Shown here one piece after another: positions 43,643 through 52,610 of a stretch of DNA of 64,000 nt. Source of the stretch: Gemmatimonadales bacterium UBA2975 (GTDB lineage Bacteria; Gemmatimonadota; Gemmatimonadetes; Longimicrobiales; Gaopeijiaceae); assembly GCA_002348265.1 (NCBI GenBank), contig DEAT01000070.1:1-64000 (forward strand), in the 5' to 3' direction. A program made the translations under genes and the position numbers. The notes beneath the pieces were generated by a model, which saw nothing but the letters and a program-made list of their open reading frames with translations, did no database searches and was not told the DNA's origin. Every line of letters begins with the position of its first letter. Position 1 is the first letter of the stretch.

Positions 43643-45058
43643 ATGAGCGATGTACCTCGAAGCATCCCTATAGACAGACGACAACTCCTAAGAGTGGGCG
43701 CAGCCAGTGTTGGCGCGGCGGGATTAGGCCTGGGTGGTTTTGGAGGCCTGACGAATCTTTCTGCAGATGAGGTGGCTCGACTTCAGGAGCGCCCACATCT
43801 TGGTCCGGCTCCAGCCAAGTTGTTTGCTGCGGACCCGATTGAAGTGGTTCGGGTTGGGTTTGTGGGCGTAGGGCTCCAGGGAGGGGCCCATGTTCAAAAT
43901 TTCTTGCGTATAGACGGGGTTGAGGTCGTCGCTATCGGGGACATCAACAGATCGCGTGCAGAGGAAGTCGCAGGATGGGTCGAGGCGGATGGTCGGCCTA
44001 GTCCGACGCTTTACACCAGAGATGAATGGGACTTCGTTCGGATGTGTGAGGAAGAGGACTTGGACCTAGTTTTCACGTCCACACCTTGGGAGTGGCATGT
44101 GCCCGTTTGCCTTTCTGCCATGGAAAATGGGAAGCACGCGGCGACGGAGGTGCCGGCTGCCTACACGGTAGAGGACTGTTGGAAGCTCGTTGAGTACGCC
44201 GAGAAGTACCAGAAACACTGCGTAATGATGGAGAATTGTAACTACGATCGTCCAGAGATGATGGTGTTCCGGATGGCACGCCTGGGTTTGTTCGGAGAAC
44301 TCCTCCATGCTGAATGCGGTTATTTGCATGATCTTCGAGCGATAAAATTCGAGGATAAAGACGAAGGGCTCTGGCGCAGGGCTCATGCCATGGTTCGGGA
44401 CGGGAATTTCTACCCAACACATGGACTTGGCCCCGTGGCAAACGTCTTTGACATCAACCGGGGAGATCAGCTCGACTATCTCGTGTCGATGAGCACACCT
44501 TCTCGAGGGCTACAGAAATGGCAGCGTGAACATCTGCCTCAGGGTGATTCAAAGCGGGCCGAGCAATACATTCAGGGGGATGTGAATACAACGATGATCA
44601 AGACGCTGCACGGGAAGACCATCTATGTGAGTCACGACACAAATCTCCCCCGGCCCTACTCTCGCATTCACATGGTCCAGGGGACTCAAGGTTTATTCCA
44701 TGGATATCCGCATCGCGTGCATGTTGAGGGGATCAGCCCAGACCACCAGTGGGAGGACTGGATGAACCTTCGGGATGAGTACGACCACCCGATCTGGACC
44801 GAACTCGAAGACCGCTCCGCGGGTGCTGGACATGGCGGTATGGACTACATCGAAGATTACCAACTGGTGAGAGCACTTCGTGAAGGTAAGCCGACTGATA
44901 TGAATGTGTACGATGCTGCGATGCTTTCGGTTATCTGTCCGCTTACGGAATGGTCTGTGGCGAACCGATCGCAGCCAGTTAATGTGCCAGACTTTACCCG
45001 AGGTCGGTGGGCAGAGTGGCCGCGCCTCGAATTCTTGGGGGCGCCGGTCGTCGAGTGA
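43643..45058 (+). CDS. Gfo/Idh/MocA-family protein of the GH109 (alpha-N-acetylgalactosaminidase) type
   Basis: A 471-residue NAD-dependent protein. The Tat-like signal IDRRQLLRVGAASVGAAGLG is followed by the Rossmann region VRVGFVGVGLQGGAHVQNF. GH109-type blocks follow: MMENCNYDRPEMMVFRMARLG, ECGYLHDLR and the C-terminal GHGGMDYIEDYQLVRALREG with MNVYDAAMLSVICPLTE. Family 109 enzymes cleave alpha-GalNAc through a redox-assisted mechanism with bound NAD. The start at 43643 with GAGG upstream was chosen; the longer frame from 43589 precedes the signal. The stop overlaps the kinase start (GTGA). Confidence 0.85.
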   Translation: MSDVPRSIPIDRRQLLRVGAASVGAAGLGLGGFGGLTNLSADEVARLQERPHLGPAPAKLFAADPIEVVRVGFVGVGLQGGAHVQNFLRIDGVEVVAIGDINRSRAEEVAGWVEADGRPSPTLYTRDEWDFVRMCEEEDLDLVFTSTPWEWHVPVCLSAMENGKHAATEVPAAYTVEDCWKLVEYAEKYQKHCVMMENCNYDRPEMMVFRMARLGLFGELLHAECGYLHDLRAIKFEDKDEGLWRRAHAMVRDGNFYPTHGLGPVANVFDINRGDQLDYLVSMSTPSRGLQKWQREHLPQGDSKRAEQYIQGDVNTTMIKTLHGKTIYVSHDTNLPRPYSRIHMVQGTQGLFHGYPHRVHVEGISPDHQWEDWMNLRDEYDHPIWTELEDRSAGAGHGGMDYIEDYQLVRALREGKPTDMNVYDAAMLSVICPLTEWSVANRSQPVNVPDFTRGRWAEWPRLEFLGAPVVE

Positions 45059-46263
45059 GTTGTATCGAAGACCTGTTTAAAGAGGTGTACAACTGCTCCC
45101 CTACTCACAGGGTGCGAGTACCGGGCAGAGTGAATTTGATTGGCGAGCACATTGATTACAATGGTTTGCCTGTGTTCCCCATGGCTCTTCAGCGGGCGGT
45201 CCGAATCGTGTTTCGTCCTCGGAATGACAGCATGGTAGTCCTGCACTCGAGCGATGAGCGGTTTCCCCCTGTCGAGTTTGAAATCGGGCCGAAGATTGAG
45301 AGATGGAGCAAGGGATCGTGGGGTAATTATGTGAAGGCGCCCGCCAAGGAATTGGCTTGCCGTTTTGAGATTCAGCGCGGCTTTGACGGGATGCTTCAGT
45401 CAGATATCCCGGTGGCGGCGGGCCTGTCTTCATCTTCTGCTATTGTAAACGCAGTAGGCCTAGCACTCGCGCATGTGAACGATGTTTTAGCAGAGCCCGG
45501 AGAGTTCGCTGTCTTGATGTCGGAGGCGGAACTCTTCGTCGGAACTCGCGGAGGAGGAATGGACCAAGCGATTTCTCTTGGCGCAAAGGATGACTCGGCT
45601 GCTAAGATTTCGTTTAATCCGATCCGACTTCAGTATGTGACTGTTCCCGATGACTGGTGCTTTATAATCGCTGATTCGGGTGAGATAGCGGAGAAATCGG
45701 GTTCACTCCAAGTCGAGTACAACCTGCGCCGCACTCAGTGTGAAAAGGCGTTACAGGTCATAAGTGCCAAATTGCTGAAACAAGGTGTTACAGAGGGGCT
45801 GTATGAGTCGTACCAAGAGTTGTGTGCATCATTGGATGCAGAGGTCCTGCTAGATTTCGCTGAAAAATTTCTCACAGAAACCGAACATAGATGTTTTCGG
45901 CATGTAGTGACGGAGGCTGGTCGAGTAGAGGCAGCGGTTGAGCGGATGCTTGCATCAGATATTCGCGGTTTTGGTGCTTATATGAATGCATCCCACGACT
46001 CACTGAAGACAGATTATCAGGTCAGTACTGAAGCGCTGGATGAGCTTGTGCAGGTTGCTAGAGAAGGGGGTGCGGTGGGAGCTCGCCTAACAGGAGCGGG
46101 TTTTGGCGGCTGTGTAGTTGCTCTGGTTGAACGCCGCAGAACGAGTGACGCATTAGGTGTTCTTCGGGCAGAGTATTATGAACGGAGAGGTCGAAAGAAC
46201 CAGATGGATGAGAGTCTCTTTATAGCAGTCCCCTCCCGCGGTGCTTCCGTTCAAGTGATCTGA
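45055..46263 (+). CDS. GHMP-family sugar kinase (galactokinase/GalNAc-kinase-like)
   Basis: A 402-residue cytoplasmic ATP-dependent kinase. The galactokinase signature VPGRVNLIGEHIDYNG is at ~22-37, with the GHMP ATP loop PVAAGLSSSSAIVNAV, the active-site GTRGGGMDQA and the C-terminal LTGAGFGGCVVAL. It phosphorylates C1 of galactose or a related sugar. Coupling by a four-base GTGA overlap to a GH109-type gene favours N-acetylgalactosamine, as in GALK2-like enzymes, but the residues do not settle this. GTG 45055 was preferred to the GTG at 45007, which lies inside the previous gene. Confidence 0.88.
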   Translation: MSCIEDLFKEVYNCSPTHRVRVPGRVNLIGEHIDYNGLPVFPMALQRAVRIVFRPRNDSMVVLHSSDERFPPVEFEIGPKIERWSKGSWGNYVKAPAKELACRFEIQRGFDGMLQSDIPVAAGLSSSSAIVNAVGLALAHVNDVLAEPGEFAVLMSEAELFVGTRGGGMDQAISLGAKDDSAAKISFNPIRLQYVTVPDDWCFIIADSGEIAEKSGSLQVEYNLRRTQCEKALQVISAKLLKQGVTEGLYESYQELCASLDAEVLLDFAEKFLTETEHRCFRHVVTEAGRVEAAVERMLASDIRGFGAYMNASHDSLKTDYQVSTEALDELVQVAREGGAVGARLTGAGFGGCVVALVERRRTSDALGVLRAEYYERRGRKNQMDESLFIAVPSRGASVQVI

Positions 46264-46382
46264 GACTCCTTCTAATATCTTAGCGCTAGGGTAGCGTAGG
46301 ATCTCCAGTGACTTGGGCTCAGCTTGACTCGACTCGTCGAAAGGCAATCTTCAGCAGCCCGTAGCGTCCTGGCCCCACGTCA

Positions 46383-47147
46383 ATGTTCCAACCGTTATCA
46401 AAGAAACTTCTACTGTCAGTGTTAGTAGCGTGCTTCGTGATTCAGTCTGGGCTGGTGTACTCTGACGACACAGACATAGTTCTTTCTGCCGATGCAGTTG
46501 AGGGTCGCAAGCTCTTCCACGAAGGGTCCTGTCAGGTTTGTCATCAGCTCTGGGGCCAAGGAGGATTTTTAGGTCCGGACCTTACGAATGCGTCGAGTCG
46601 AGTAGACGACACTCGCCTCGCCTCGCTTCTTACTGTGGGTAGTGGCCAGATGCCGGCATATGCATATGCTGACCGACAGATCCAATACATTCGTTCCTTT
46701 CTTGAGGAGATTGATCGGCCAGAAGTAGGGCGCGGACAGCTACGACTGGGTGACCCAAGTACTTCCGTGACCCCTCAGGTTGCGTTTGACGTAGTGGTGA
46801 GAGCGTCGGCATCGGGTGATGAACTCAAGGGTTTCGAAACGTTTTCTTCTGGAATTTGCTCGGCTTGCCACTTTCCATTCCAGTCTTCGATTGTAGGCGC
46901 TCCAGACCTTTCAACGGTGACGGAGCGTCTTGGTGTCGAGGATCTCATAGAGGTTCTCAAGAGGGGTAGGCCAGAGAGAGGTATGCCCCCGCCTTCACCC
47001 GTACTTTCTAATGAACAACTCGACCACCTGATCAAGTACTTAGACTGGTTATACCAGAATCGCTCTGGGCTTATGGCGGAGTGGGACGATCTTCAGGCGG
47101 GGCGTACCGTAGATTGGAGGAAACTTGACTGGTGGGAGTTCCGATGA
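46383..47147 (+). CDS. Diheme cytochrome c, NorC-like, partner of the oxidase subunit
   Basis: A 254-residue exported or anchored cytochrome. The N-terminal hydrophobic segment (KKLLLSVLVACFVIQSGLVYS) is followed by the first heme motif CQVCH (50-54) in GRKLFHEGSCQVCHQLWGQGGFLGPDL, a NorC/CcoO-like context. A second CSACH (159-163) lies in a later class I cytochrome domain with GMPPP as a possible Met ligand region. It should deliver electrons to the membrane subunit encoded next, whose ATG overlaps its stop (ATGA). Heme binding is read directly; the NorC likeness is by family pattern. Confidence 0.88.
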   Translation: MFQPLSKKLLLSVLVACFVIQSGLVYSDDTDIVLSADAVEGRKLFHEGSCQVCHQLWGQGGFLGPDLTNASSRVDDTRLASLLTVGSGQMPAYAYADRQIQYIRSFLEEIDRPEVGRGQLRLGDPSTSVTPQVAFDVVVRASASGDELKGFETFSSGICSACHFPFQSSIVGAPDLSTVTERLGVEDLIEVLKRGRPERGMPPPSPVLSNEQLDHLIKYLDWLYQNRSGLMAEWDDLQAGRTVDWRKLDWWEFR

Positions 47148-48619
47148 CCTCGAATGAGACCCAGGGCTTGAGGACACCTGTCGACTTAACCTGGCCGTCT
47201 GCGGTTGGTGGTGTTTGGCTGCCTTTTGAGGCCGGAGATCCGGTTCGTCAGTTCGCCACGATCATGTTTATCCGCGGTGGATTGATCGCGATAGCTGTAA
47301 CTCTGGTGGCAGGAATGCTAGGTGCGCTGTATTCGATTCCAGCCTTGGCTCCGAGTTTTCAAGCACTAGGCATCGATCTACGACAATTGCGTCCTGTGCA
47401 TACGACCTTTGCCTCTGCTTGGATCTTCCTTGGCGGTGTGGCGGTGGTGCATCGGTGGCTGCAGGACTACGGTGGCATAGCGACCAGCGGTGATCGAATT
47501 CGACTTCGGGTTCAAGTGGTTTCTTGGTCGATCGCTGGAGTGGGTATTCTGGCTACACTAGCTATGGGCATTGGATCAGGTCGCGAGTATGTAGGTTTCC
47601 ATCCCGTGTTCAGTGCACTGATTTTAATCGGTTGGCTTTGTTACGCGTGGAATTTTTTTCGTGTTGCTGGACCGAATTTTTTCCAAAGGCCACTGTACAT
47701 GACGATGTGGGGCGTTGGTATGCTCTTCTTCATCGTCACTTTCATTGAACAGCACCTTTATTTAGTCCCGAGCATCTTCTCCAATCCGTTGCAGGATCTT
47801 CAAGTACAATGGAAGGCAACGGGAACATTAGTTGGTGCTTTCAACCTCTTCGTATATGGCTCGGTCATATACATAGGTGAGAGGATCAGTGAAGATCCCA
47901 AATACGGACACTCACGAGTCGCCTATGCACTTTTTAGCGTAGGGTTATTGAACTCATTTACAAATTTTGCGCACCATACGTACCACTTGCCTCAGGACCA
48001 CGTAATCAAGTGGATTTCGTTCGTGGTGAGCATGATGGAAATCTCGATTCTATGCAGAGCGATCTATGACCTGTGGAAGCTCGTAAGTGCAACGGAGGGA
48101 AGTGCATTTTGCGCCGCACGTGGATCATTTACGGCATCTAAATATTGGTCGGTCTTTATTCTGCTTACTGCAGTGCTGATCTCAGTTCCGCCGCTGAATG
48201 CGATAATCCATGGAACTTATGCAGTTACTGGTCACGCTATGGGTGCAACCATCGGCATTGATACTATGGTGCTGATCGGAGCCATTATATGGATTCTCGG
48301 AGAGCACTTGGCCGCCCGAGAAGGGGCAGAATCGGTGGATTCTCTAAATACGCGAGAGATGAGAAACATCATAATTGGGCTCAATGTCGGGGTCGCAGCC
48401 CTCGTTGGATGGCTTCATCTTTCGGGAACGATTACCGGTATTGGTCGTTCTGCCTTCGCACCAGGAGAGGTATATGTTCCGCCTTCGTGGCTGCCAATGT
48501 GGAACGGTATCCTGTTCACGGTCACTGGCTTCTTCGCACTCGTTTTCTTCGTGGCCCTGCTCTTGAAGCTTACACCGGTGGCGTTCCGTTACTGGTGGGT
48601 AAGTGACGTCAGGGCGTAG
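47144..48619 (+). CDS. Divergent heme-copper oxidase / NorB-like subunit I missing expected ligands
   Basis: A 491-residue protein with about 12 membrane spans in the subunit I layout. Low-spin-heme His86 lies in RPVHTTFASAW, and the paired HisHis 277-278 of the Cu/Fe-B site lies in NFAHHTYHLPQ. HGTY (His356) and GHAMGA (His364) follow in helix 10. Helix 6, which in cbb3 oxidases reads QWWYGHN, is QWKATGT (222-228), so the third metal-B histidine is absent. The second helix-10 histidine (HVH in relatives) is Met366. Catalysis as an oxidase or NO reductase is therefore uncertain. ATG 47144 has GGGAG upstream. Confidence 0.82.
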   Translation: MTSNETQGLRTPVDLTWPSAVGGVWLPFEAGDPVRQFATIMFIRGGLIAIAVTLVAGMLGALYSIPALAPSFQALGIDLRQLRPVHTTFASAWIFLGGVAVVHRWLQDYGGIATSGDRIRLRVQVVSWSIAGVGILATLAMGIGSGREYVGFHPVFSALILIGWLCYAWNFFRVAGPNFFQRPLYMTMWGVGMLFFIVTFIEQHLYLVPSIFSNPLQDLQVQWKATGTLVGAFNLFVYGSVIYIGERISEDPKYGHSRVAYALFSVGLLNSFTNFAHHTYHLPQDHVIKWISFVVSMMEISILCRAIYDLWKLVSATEGSAFCAARGSFTASKYWSVFILLTAVLISVPPLNAIIHGTYAVTGHAMGATIGIDTMVLIGAIIWILGEHLAAREGAESVDSLNTREMRNIIIGLNVGVAALVGWLHLSGTITGIGRSAFAPGEVYVPPSWLPMWNGILFTVTGFFALVFFVALLLKLTPVAFRYWWVSDVRA

Positions 48620-48643
48620 CCCGCGGTCTCTTCCATAGCCGCG

Positions 48644-50416
48644 TCAGGTCAGGCCAACACGGGGAAGAGTCTTGAGAAGCGCTAATGAGGCGATCGCTGC
48701 AGTGCCAAGGCATACGCCGGCCAGTATCGCTTTACCATAGAGCAGGTAGCCGGTTCCGAGAACGGCACCGTAGACGACGGTGACACCGAGGAACCAAGCA
48801 AGGAAGGCTGCCGAAGCGCTTTCGGCACTGCGATCTTCCTCTGTAAGTCCTAAGCCAGCTCCGGACCATCCGTTGCCCATCGGCCGAATGAGCCGATGGA
48901 ATGACTTTAGCGTCTCATGCTCAGTCGGCGGAGTAAGAAATGTTACTGTGACCCATCCAGCCGTAGTAATCAGAACGCCTAGGACCAATTGAAGCGACGG
49001 ATCAATCTCCTTGAACCCTAGTGCGTCGTGTCCGAACTGGAAGTAGAGAGCTACAAGAAACGATATGACCATAGCTGACAGCTCGCTCCAGGCGTTGATT
49101 CGCCACCAGAACCAACGCAATAGGAAGACCAAGCCAGTTCCTGCACCTATCTGAAGGAGAATCTGAAATGCCTGCAGTGCGTTCTCTAGCCAGAGAGAGA
49201 TGGCTCCAGCTAGTGTGATGAGAAAGACGGTCGCAAGCCTGCCGATTCGCACATACTGCTTCTCATCCTCGTTGGGCGCCATGAATCGACGGTACACATC
49301 ATCTACCATATAGGAAGCTCCCCAGTTGAGGTGTGTGCTTATGGTTGACATGTACGCGGCTGCCAGGGACGCTACGACTAAGCCTAGTAAGCCTGACGGG
49401 AGGAAAACGAGCATCGCGGGGTATGCAAGATCGTTACGCACGATCGACGGATCGACGTTGGGGAACGCAGCCTGGATCGATTCTAGGGTTGGGTAAACAA
49501 CGAGAGAGGCAAGCGCAACGATGATCCAGGGCCAGGGTCGGAGTGCGTAGTGGGCGATGTTGAACCACAGGGTCGCTTTCATGGCGTGGTTTTCGTCCTT
49601 GGCAGCTAGCATTCGTTGGGCCACATACCCTCCTCCGCCAGGTTCGGCGCCTGGGTACCAGGTGCTCCACCATTGTACCGCGATGGGGATGATGAAGACG
49701 GTCGAAGCTGTTTTCCAGTCGGAAAAGTCAGGTAGGAGAGACAGTTTCTCTGTGACCGTCGGGTCACTGAAGAGTCCCGTGAGCCCTCCTACTTGGGGTT
49801 GTGCCAAGGCGTACCACGCGGCAGCAACCGAGCCGATCATTGCGACGCCGAAGAGAATCAGGTCGGTTACGACCACGCCCCACAGTCCTGACGTAGCGGA
49901 GTAAATTGTGGTTACGACTCCTGCAACGAGCACTACTTCGTACTTTGAAGCTCCGAGGAGCACTCCACCAATTTTGATAGCGGCGAGCGTAACGGTCGCC
50001 ATTATCATGCAGTTGAAGAAGATCCCCAGATAGACTGCTCTAAATCCTCTCAGAAATGCGGCGGGTCTTCCCGAGTAACGGAGTTCATAGAACCCGATGT
50101 CCGTGGAGATGCCAGATCTCCGCCAAAGCTTAGCGTAAAAGAACACTGTGCACATACCAGTGATAACGAATGCCCACCAAACCCAGTTCTGACTCACACC
50201 GCCAGTACGGACGAGATCGGTCACCAGGTTTGGAGTATCTGTTGAGAAAGTCGTTGCAACCATCGACGTTCCAAGGAGCCACCACGGCATCGAGCGCCCG
50301 CCCAAGAAGAACTCATCGGACTTGGATCCGGCCCGGCGTGCGAACCAGACTCCTATAGATACGGCCACCACGCCATACACAGAGATGACAGTCCAGTCGA
50401 GTAGCGTTAGTTGCAT
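48644..50416 (-). CDS. Sodium:solute symporter (SSS family)
   Basis: A 590-residue inner-membrane protein with about 14 spans. SSS-family features are the N-terminal LTLLDWTVISVYGVVAVSIG, FFLGGRSMPWWLLGTSMVATTFSTDTPNLV, YSATSGLWGVVVTDLILFG and the mid-protein PSGLLGLVVASLAAAYMSTISTHLNWGASY. Such transporters use the sodium gradient for sugars, amino acids or other solutes. The gene begins four bases after the nucleotidyltransferase stop on the same strand. With the GH109/kinase genes nearby, sugar or amino-sugar uptake is plausible but not shown. Confidence 0.9.
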   Translation of the reverse strand: MQLTLLDWTVISVYGVVAVSIGVWFARRAGSKSDEFFLGGRSMPWWLLGTSMVATTFSTDTPNLVTDLVRTGGVSQNWVWWAFVITGMCTVFFYAKLWRRSGISTDIGFYELRYSGRPAAFLRGFRAVYLGIFFNCMIMATVTLAAIKIGGVLLGASKYEVVLVAGVVTTIYSATSGLWGVVVTDLILFGVAMIGSVAAAWYALAQPQVGGLTGLFSDPTVTEKLSLLPDFSDWKTASTVFIIPIAVQWWSTWYPGAEPGGGGYVAQRMLAAKDENHAMKATLWFNIAHYALRPWPWIIVALASLVVYPTLESIQAAFPNVDPSIVRNDLAYPAMLVFLPSGLLGLVVASLAAAYMSTISTHLNWGASYMVDDVYRRFMAPNEDEKQYVRIGRLATVFLITLAGAISLWLENALQAFQILLQIGAGTGLVFLLRWFWWRINAWSELSAMVISFLVALYFQFGHDALGFKEIDPSLQLVLGVLITTAGWVTVTFLTPPTEHETLKSFHRLIRPMGNGWSGAGLGLTEEDRSAESASAAFLAWFLGVTVVYGAVLGTGYLLYGKAILAGVCLGTAAIASLALLKTLPRVGLT

Positions 50417-50420
50417 TGGG

Positions 50421-51347
50421 TTATCCCAAACGTGCCAGGGCGTCGGCTAGATCCGCGGGGTACACCCCTGCGGCTCGCCGCTCCGCAAGAACGGTCTGAG
50501 AACCTGAGCGGTCTGCTGCGTGCGTGATGCCCAGCCACGTATCTTCTGCCCGCAGTACACGAACGCGCGTGGTTCCTAACTCAATCTGTGCGTTGAGTGA
50601 TGTCGAGAGGAAATATTCCGCTTGTGTGTCCGATCCCCAGTACTCAAGAAAATGACGAAACTGCCGATGCAGGCTTCGGATGATCGACGGTGTAAATCCC
50701 CATAGGTTCATTGAGACGATTTCGTCACCCAAAAGTTCTACTGGACTACCATCTATAGTCGAGCCTGTTATTAAGTGATCATCGCGCTGGATATTCCTGA
50801 CTTCTGTGACACGCTCAAGCATGTCATTCGGACCTAGGACACACACACCTCGAGCTACACCTCCAGCTCCGGAGAGCGTCCTGTCCAGTGAGTAGCCGAC
50901 TAGTGTGGCTGCGCCCTCACCTTGAGGTTTTTTGCCGCTCATCTCCTCGAACAGAAGTCGGAAGGCACCGGGTCCATATAGGTCGTCTGCATTGCACACT
51001 GCGAAAGGGCCTTCAATCTGGGAAGCTGCGCAGAGTACAGCATGCGCAGTACCCCATGGCTTGATACGGTCGGGTGGAGCTCTGAAATCCGAGGGTAATT
51101 CGTCCAGCTCCTGACAAACAAAGTTTGTCTCGAATTTATCCCCTATCGTGTCGTTAACATGCTGCTTTACGTCCTCCAGGATCTCCCTACGCACCACATA
51201 GGTTACGGATTGGAATCCAGAATTAGCCGCATCGTAGACGTTGAAATCCATTATTGCTTCGCCACTGGGACCGAGTGCGTCTAGCTGTTTGAGGCGTCCG
51301 TATCTTGTTGAGAGGCCTGCGGCCAGAACGACGAGTGGGAAGCTCAA
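50421..51347 (-). CDS. Sugar-1-phosphate nucleotidyltransferase-like protein
   Basis: A 308-residue cytoplasmic protein with the nucleotidyltransferase N-terminus PLVVLAAGLSTRYGRLKQLD (LAAGxSxR-x-K type), an AVCNADDLYG metal-binding aspartate block, GTAHAVLCA and the later VSMNLWGFTP. Similar proteins transfer NMP to sugar phosphates. It is a shorter-loop relative of UTP-glucose-1-phosphate enzymes. The start is TTG 51347 with no strong ribosome site; no in-frame ATG precedes the motif. It is cotranscribed with the Na+ symporter, and a role in activating the sugar phosphorylated by the GHMP kinase is inferred. Confidence 0.8.
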   Translation of the reverse strand: MSFPLVVLAAGLSTRYGRLKQLDALGPSGEAIMDFNVYDAANSGFQSVTYVVRREILEDVKQHVNDTIGDKFETNFVCQELDELPSDFRAPPDRIKPWGTAHAVLCAASQIEGPFAVCNADDLYGPGAFRLLFEEMSGKKPQGEGAATLVGYSLDRTLSGAGGVARGVCVLGPNDMLERVTEVRNIQRDDHLITGSTIDGSPVELLGDEIVSMNLWGFTPSIIRSLHRQFRHFLEYWGSDTQAEYFLSTSLNAQIELGTTRVRVLRAEDTWLGITHAADRSGSQTVLAERRAAGVYPADLADALARLG

Positions 51348-51385
51348 GGGAAATTACTCGGAGTTGGTGGATATTGCTTTTGGTA

Positions 51386-51399
51386 AGTGAATGTTCACT
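51386..51399. promoter_or_regulatory. TetR-type operator-like inverted repeat
   Basis: AGTGAA-TG-TTCACT is a perfect 6-2-6 inverted repeat 39 bases before the start of the minus-strand nucleotidyltransferase gene. It lies within the region shared with the divergent proB. The shape resembles operators of TetR-family repressors. No regulator gene lies in the window, so this is a pattern call only. Confidence 0.35.
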
Positions 51400-51491
51400 C
51401 AATAGGCTTATTGGCGCGAGTGTTTAAGTTCCCGTTGGGCAACACTTCTCGGGGGGTTGCACAGACAAAAATGTGATAATATTCATTATTT

Positions 51492-52610
51492 ATGAATAAT
51501 TCCTCGCCCAACACTGTGGTTCTGAAATTCGGGAGCAGGCTCCTAACAGACGGTTCTAAGGAGTTAGATACGGCGCAAATGGCAACTGTAGCCAGGACGG
51601 TTGCGGCGTCAGGCGAGCGAAATGTGGTAATAGTATCAAGCGGCGCCGTGGCGGCGGGGTTCAGAAAGGCGGGTCACGCGGTGCCGCCAACACGAACCGC
51701 TGCGCGACAGGCAGCTGCGGCAATAGGTCAGGGACGCCTGATGAAGCTTTGGAGCGATGCATTTCAGGAAGTTGGGCTCACGGTGGGTCAGGTGCTCTTG
51801 ACTAACGACTGCCTGCGAGACCGACGGCGTTACGTTGCGGCCAGAGGAGTGCTACGCGAACTGCTACAGGCTGGGGTGATCCCGATTGTAAATGAGAATG
51901 ACACAGTGAGCGTAGATGAGATTACGGTCGGTGATAATGACAATCTGGCAGCCATGACGGCGTCGCTCGTTGACGCGGACCTTCTGGCTTTGTTGACTGA
52001 TGTGCCTGGTGTGTATGATCGAGATCCCGACGTTGATTCAGGAGCAATGGTTGTTTCATGCGTTTCGAGTGCACAAGAACTACGCGCGCTCTGTTTCGGA
52101 AAGAAACAGGTTGTTTCTACTGGGGGAATGGAGACGAAGCTAGAGGCAGCTGAGCGGGCTGGGCGTTATGGTGTGCCGACTGTGATTGCGGCTGGAAACG
52201 ACCCGAGAGTGCTAGAAACCCTGCTCGCGGGTGGGCATGCGGGGACGCGTATCAAAGCACATGCTGAACCACTTCAAGCGCGTCGGCACTGGATGGCTGT
52301 ACAGAAAGGTTTGACTGGATGGCTAGTTATAGATGACGGTGCTGTGCGCGCACTTCGTCGTCGCGCGAGTCTGCTTCCACGCGGTGTGGTTGGAGTCGGA
52401 GGGCGATTCCGGCGAGGGGATCTGGTGGCGGTGGTTGACGATCAAGGGGTTGAGCACGCTCGAGGTATAGTACGGTTCGATGATCGCGAAGTAGAGCGCA
52501 TTCGGGGTATGCATACCGAAGAAGTGAAGATTGAGCTTGGTTTGGAGACCGGTACAGTTGTGATGCGCCCTGATCGGTTGGTGCTATCCAGTCATGAGGT
52601 TCACGCGTGA
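51492..52610 (+). CDS. proB: Glutamate 5-kinase
   Basis: First enzyme of proline synthesis; phosphorylates the gamma-carboxyl of glutamate. It has 372 residues with an amino-acid-kinase domain (VVLKFGSRLL, VIVSSGAVAAGF, VIPIVNENDTVSVDEI, GDNDNLAAMTASLVDADLLALLTDVPGVYDRDP, STGGMETKLEAA). A C-terminal PUA domain (~275-370, WLVIDDGAVRALRRRASLLPRGVVGV) gives the usual two-domain length. The ATG has no clear ribosome site. An extended -10-like TGTGATAAT ends 11 bases upstream, so the leader would be very short. The stop overlaps proA by four bases (GTGA). Feedback inhibition by proline is usual for the family. Confidence 0.96.
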   Translation: MNNSSPNTVVLKFGSRLLTDGSKELDTAQMATVARTVAASGERNVVIVSSGAVAAGFRKAGHAVPPTRTAARQAAAAIGQGRLMKLWSDAFQEVGLTVGQVLLTNDCLRDRRRYVAARGVLRELLQAGVIPIVNENDTVSVDEITVGDNDNLAAMTASLVDADLLALLTDVPGVYDRDPDVDSGAMVVSCVSSAQELRALCFGKKQVVSTGGMETKLEAAERAGRYGVPTVIAAGNDPRVLETLLAGGHAGTRIKAHAEPLQARRHWMAVQKGLTGWLVIDDGAVRALRRRASLLPRGVVGVGGRFRRGDLVAVVDDQGVEHARGIVRFDDREVERIRGMHTEEVKIELGLETGTVVMRPDRLVLSSHEVHA

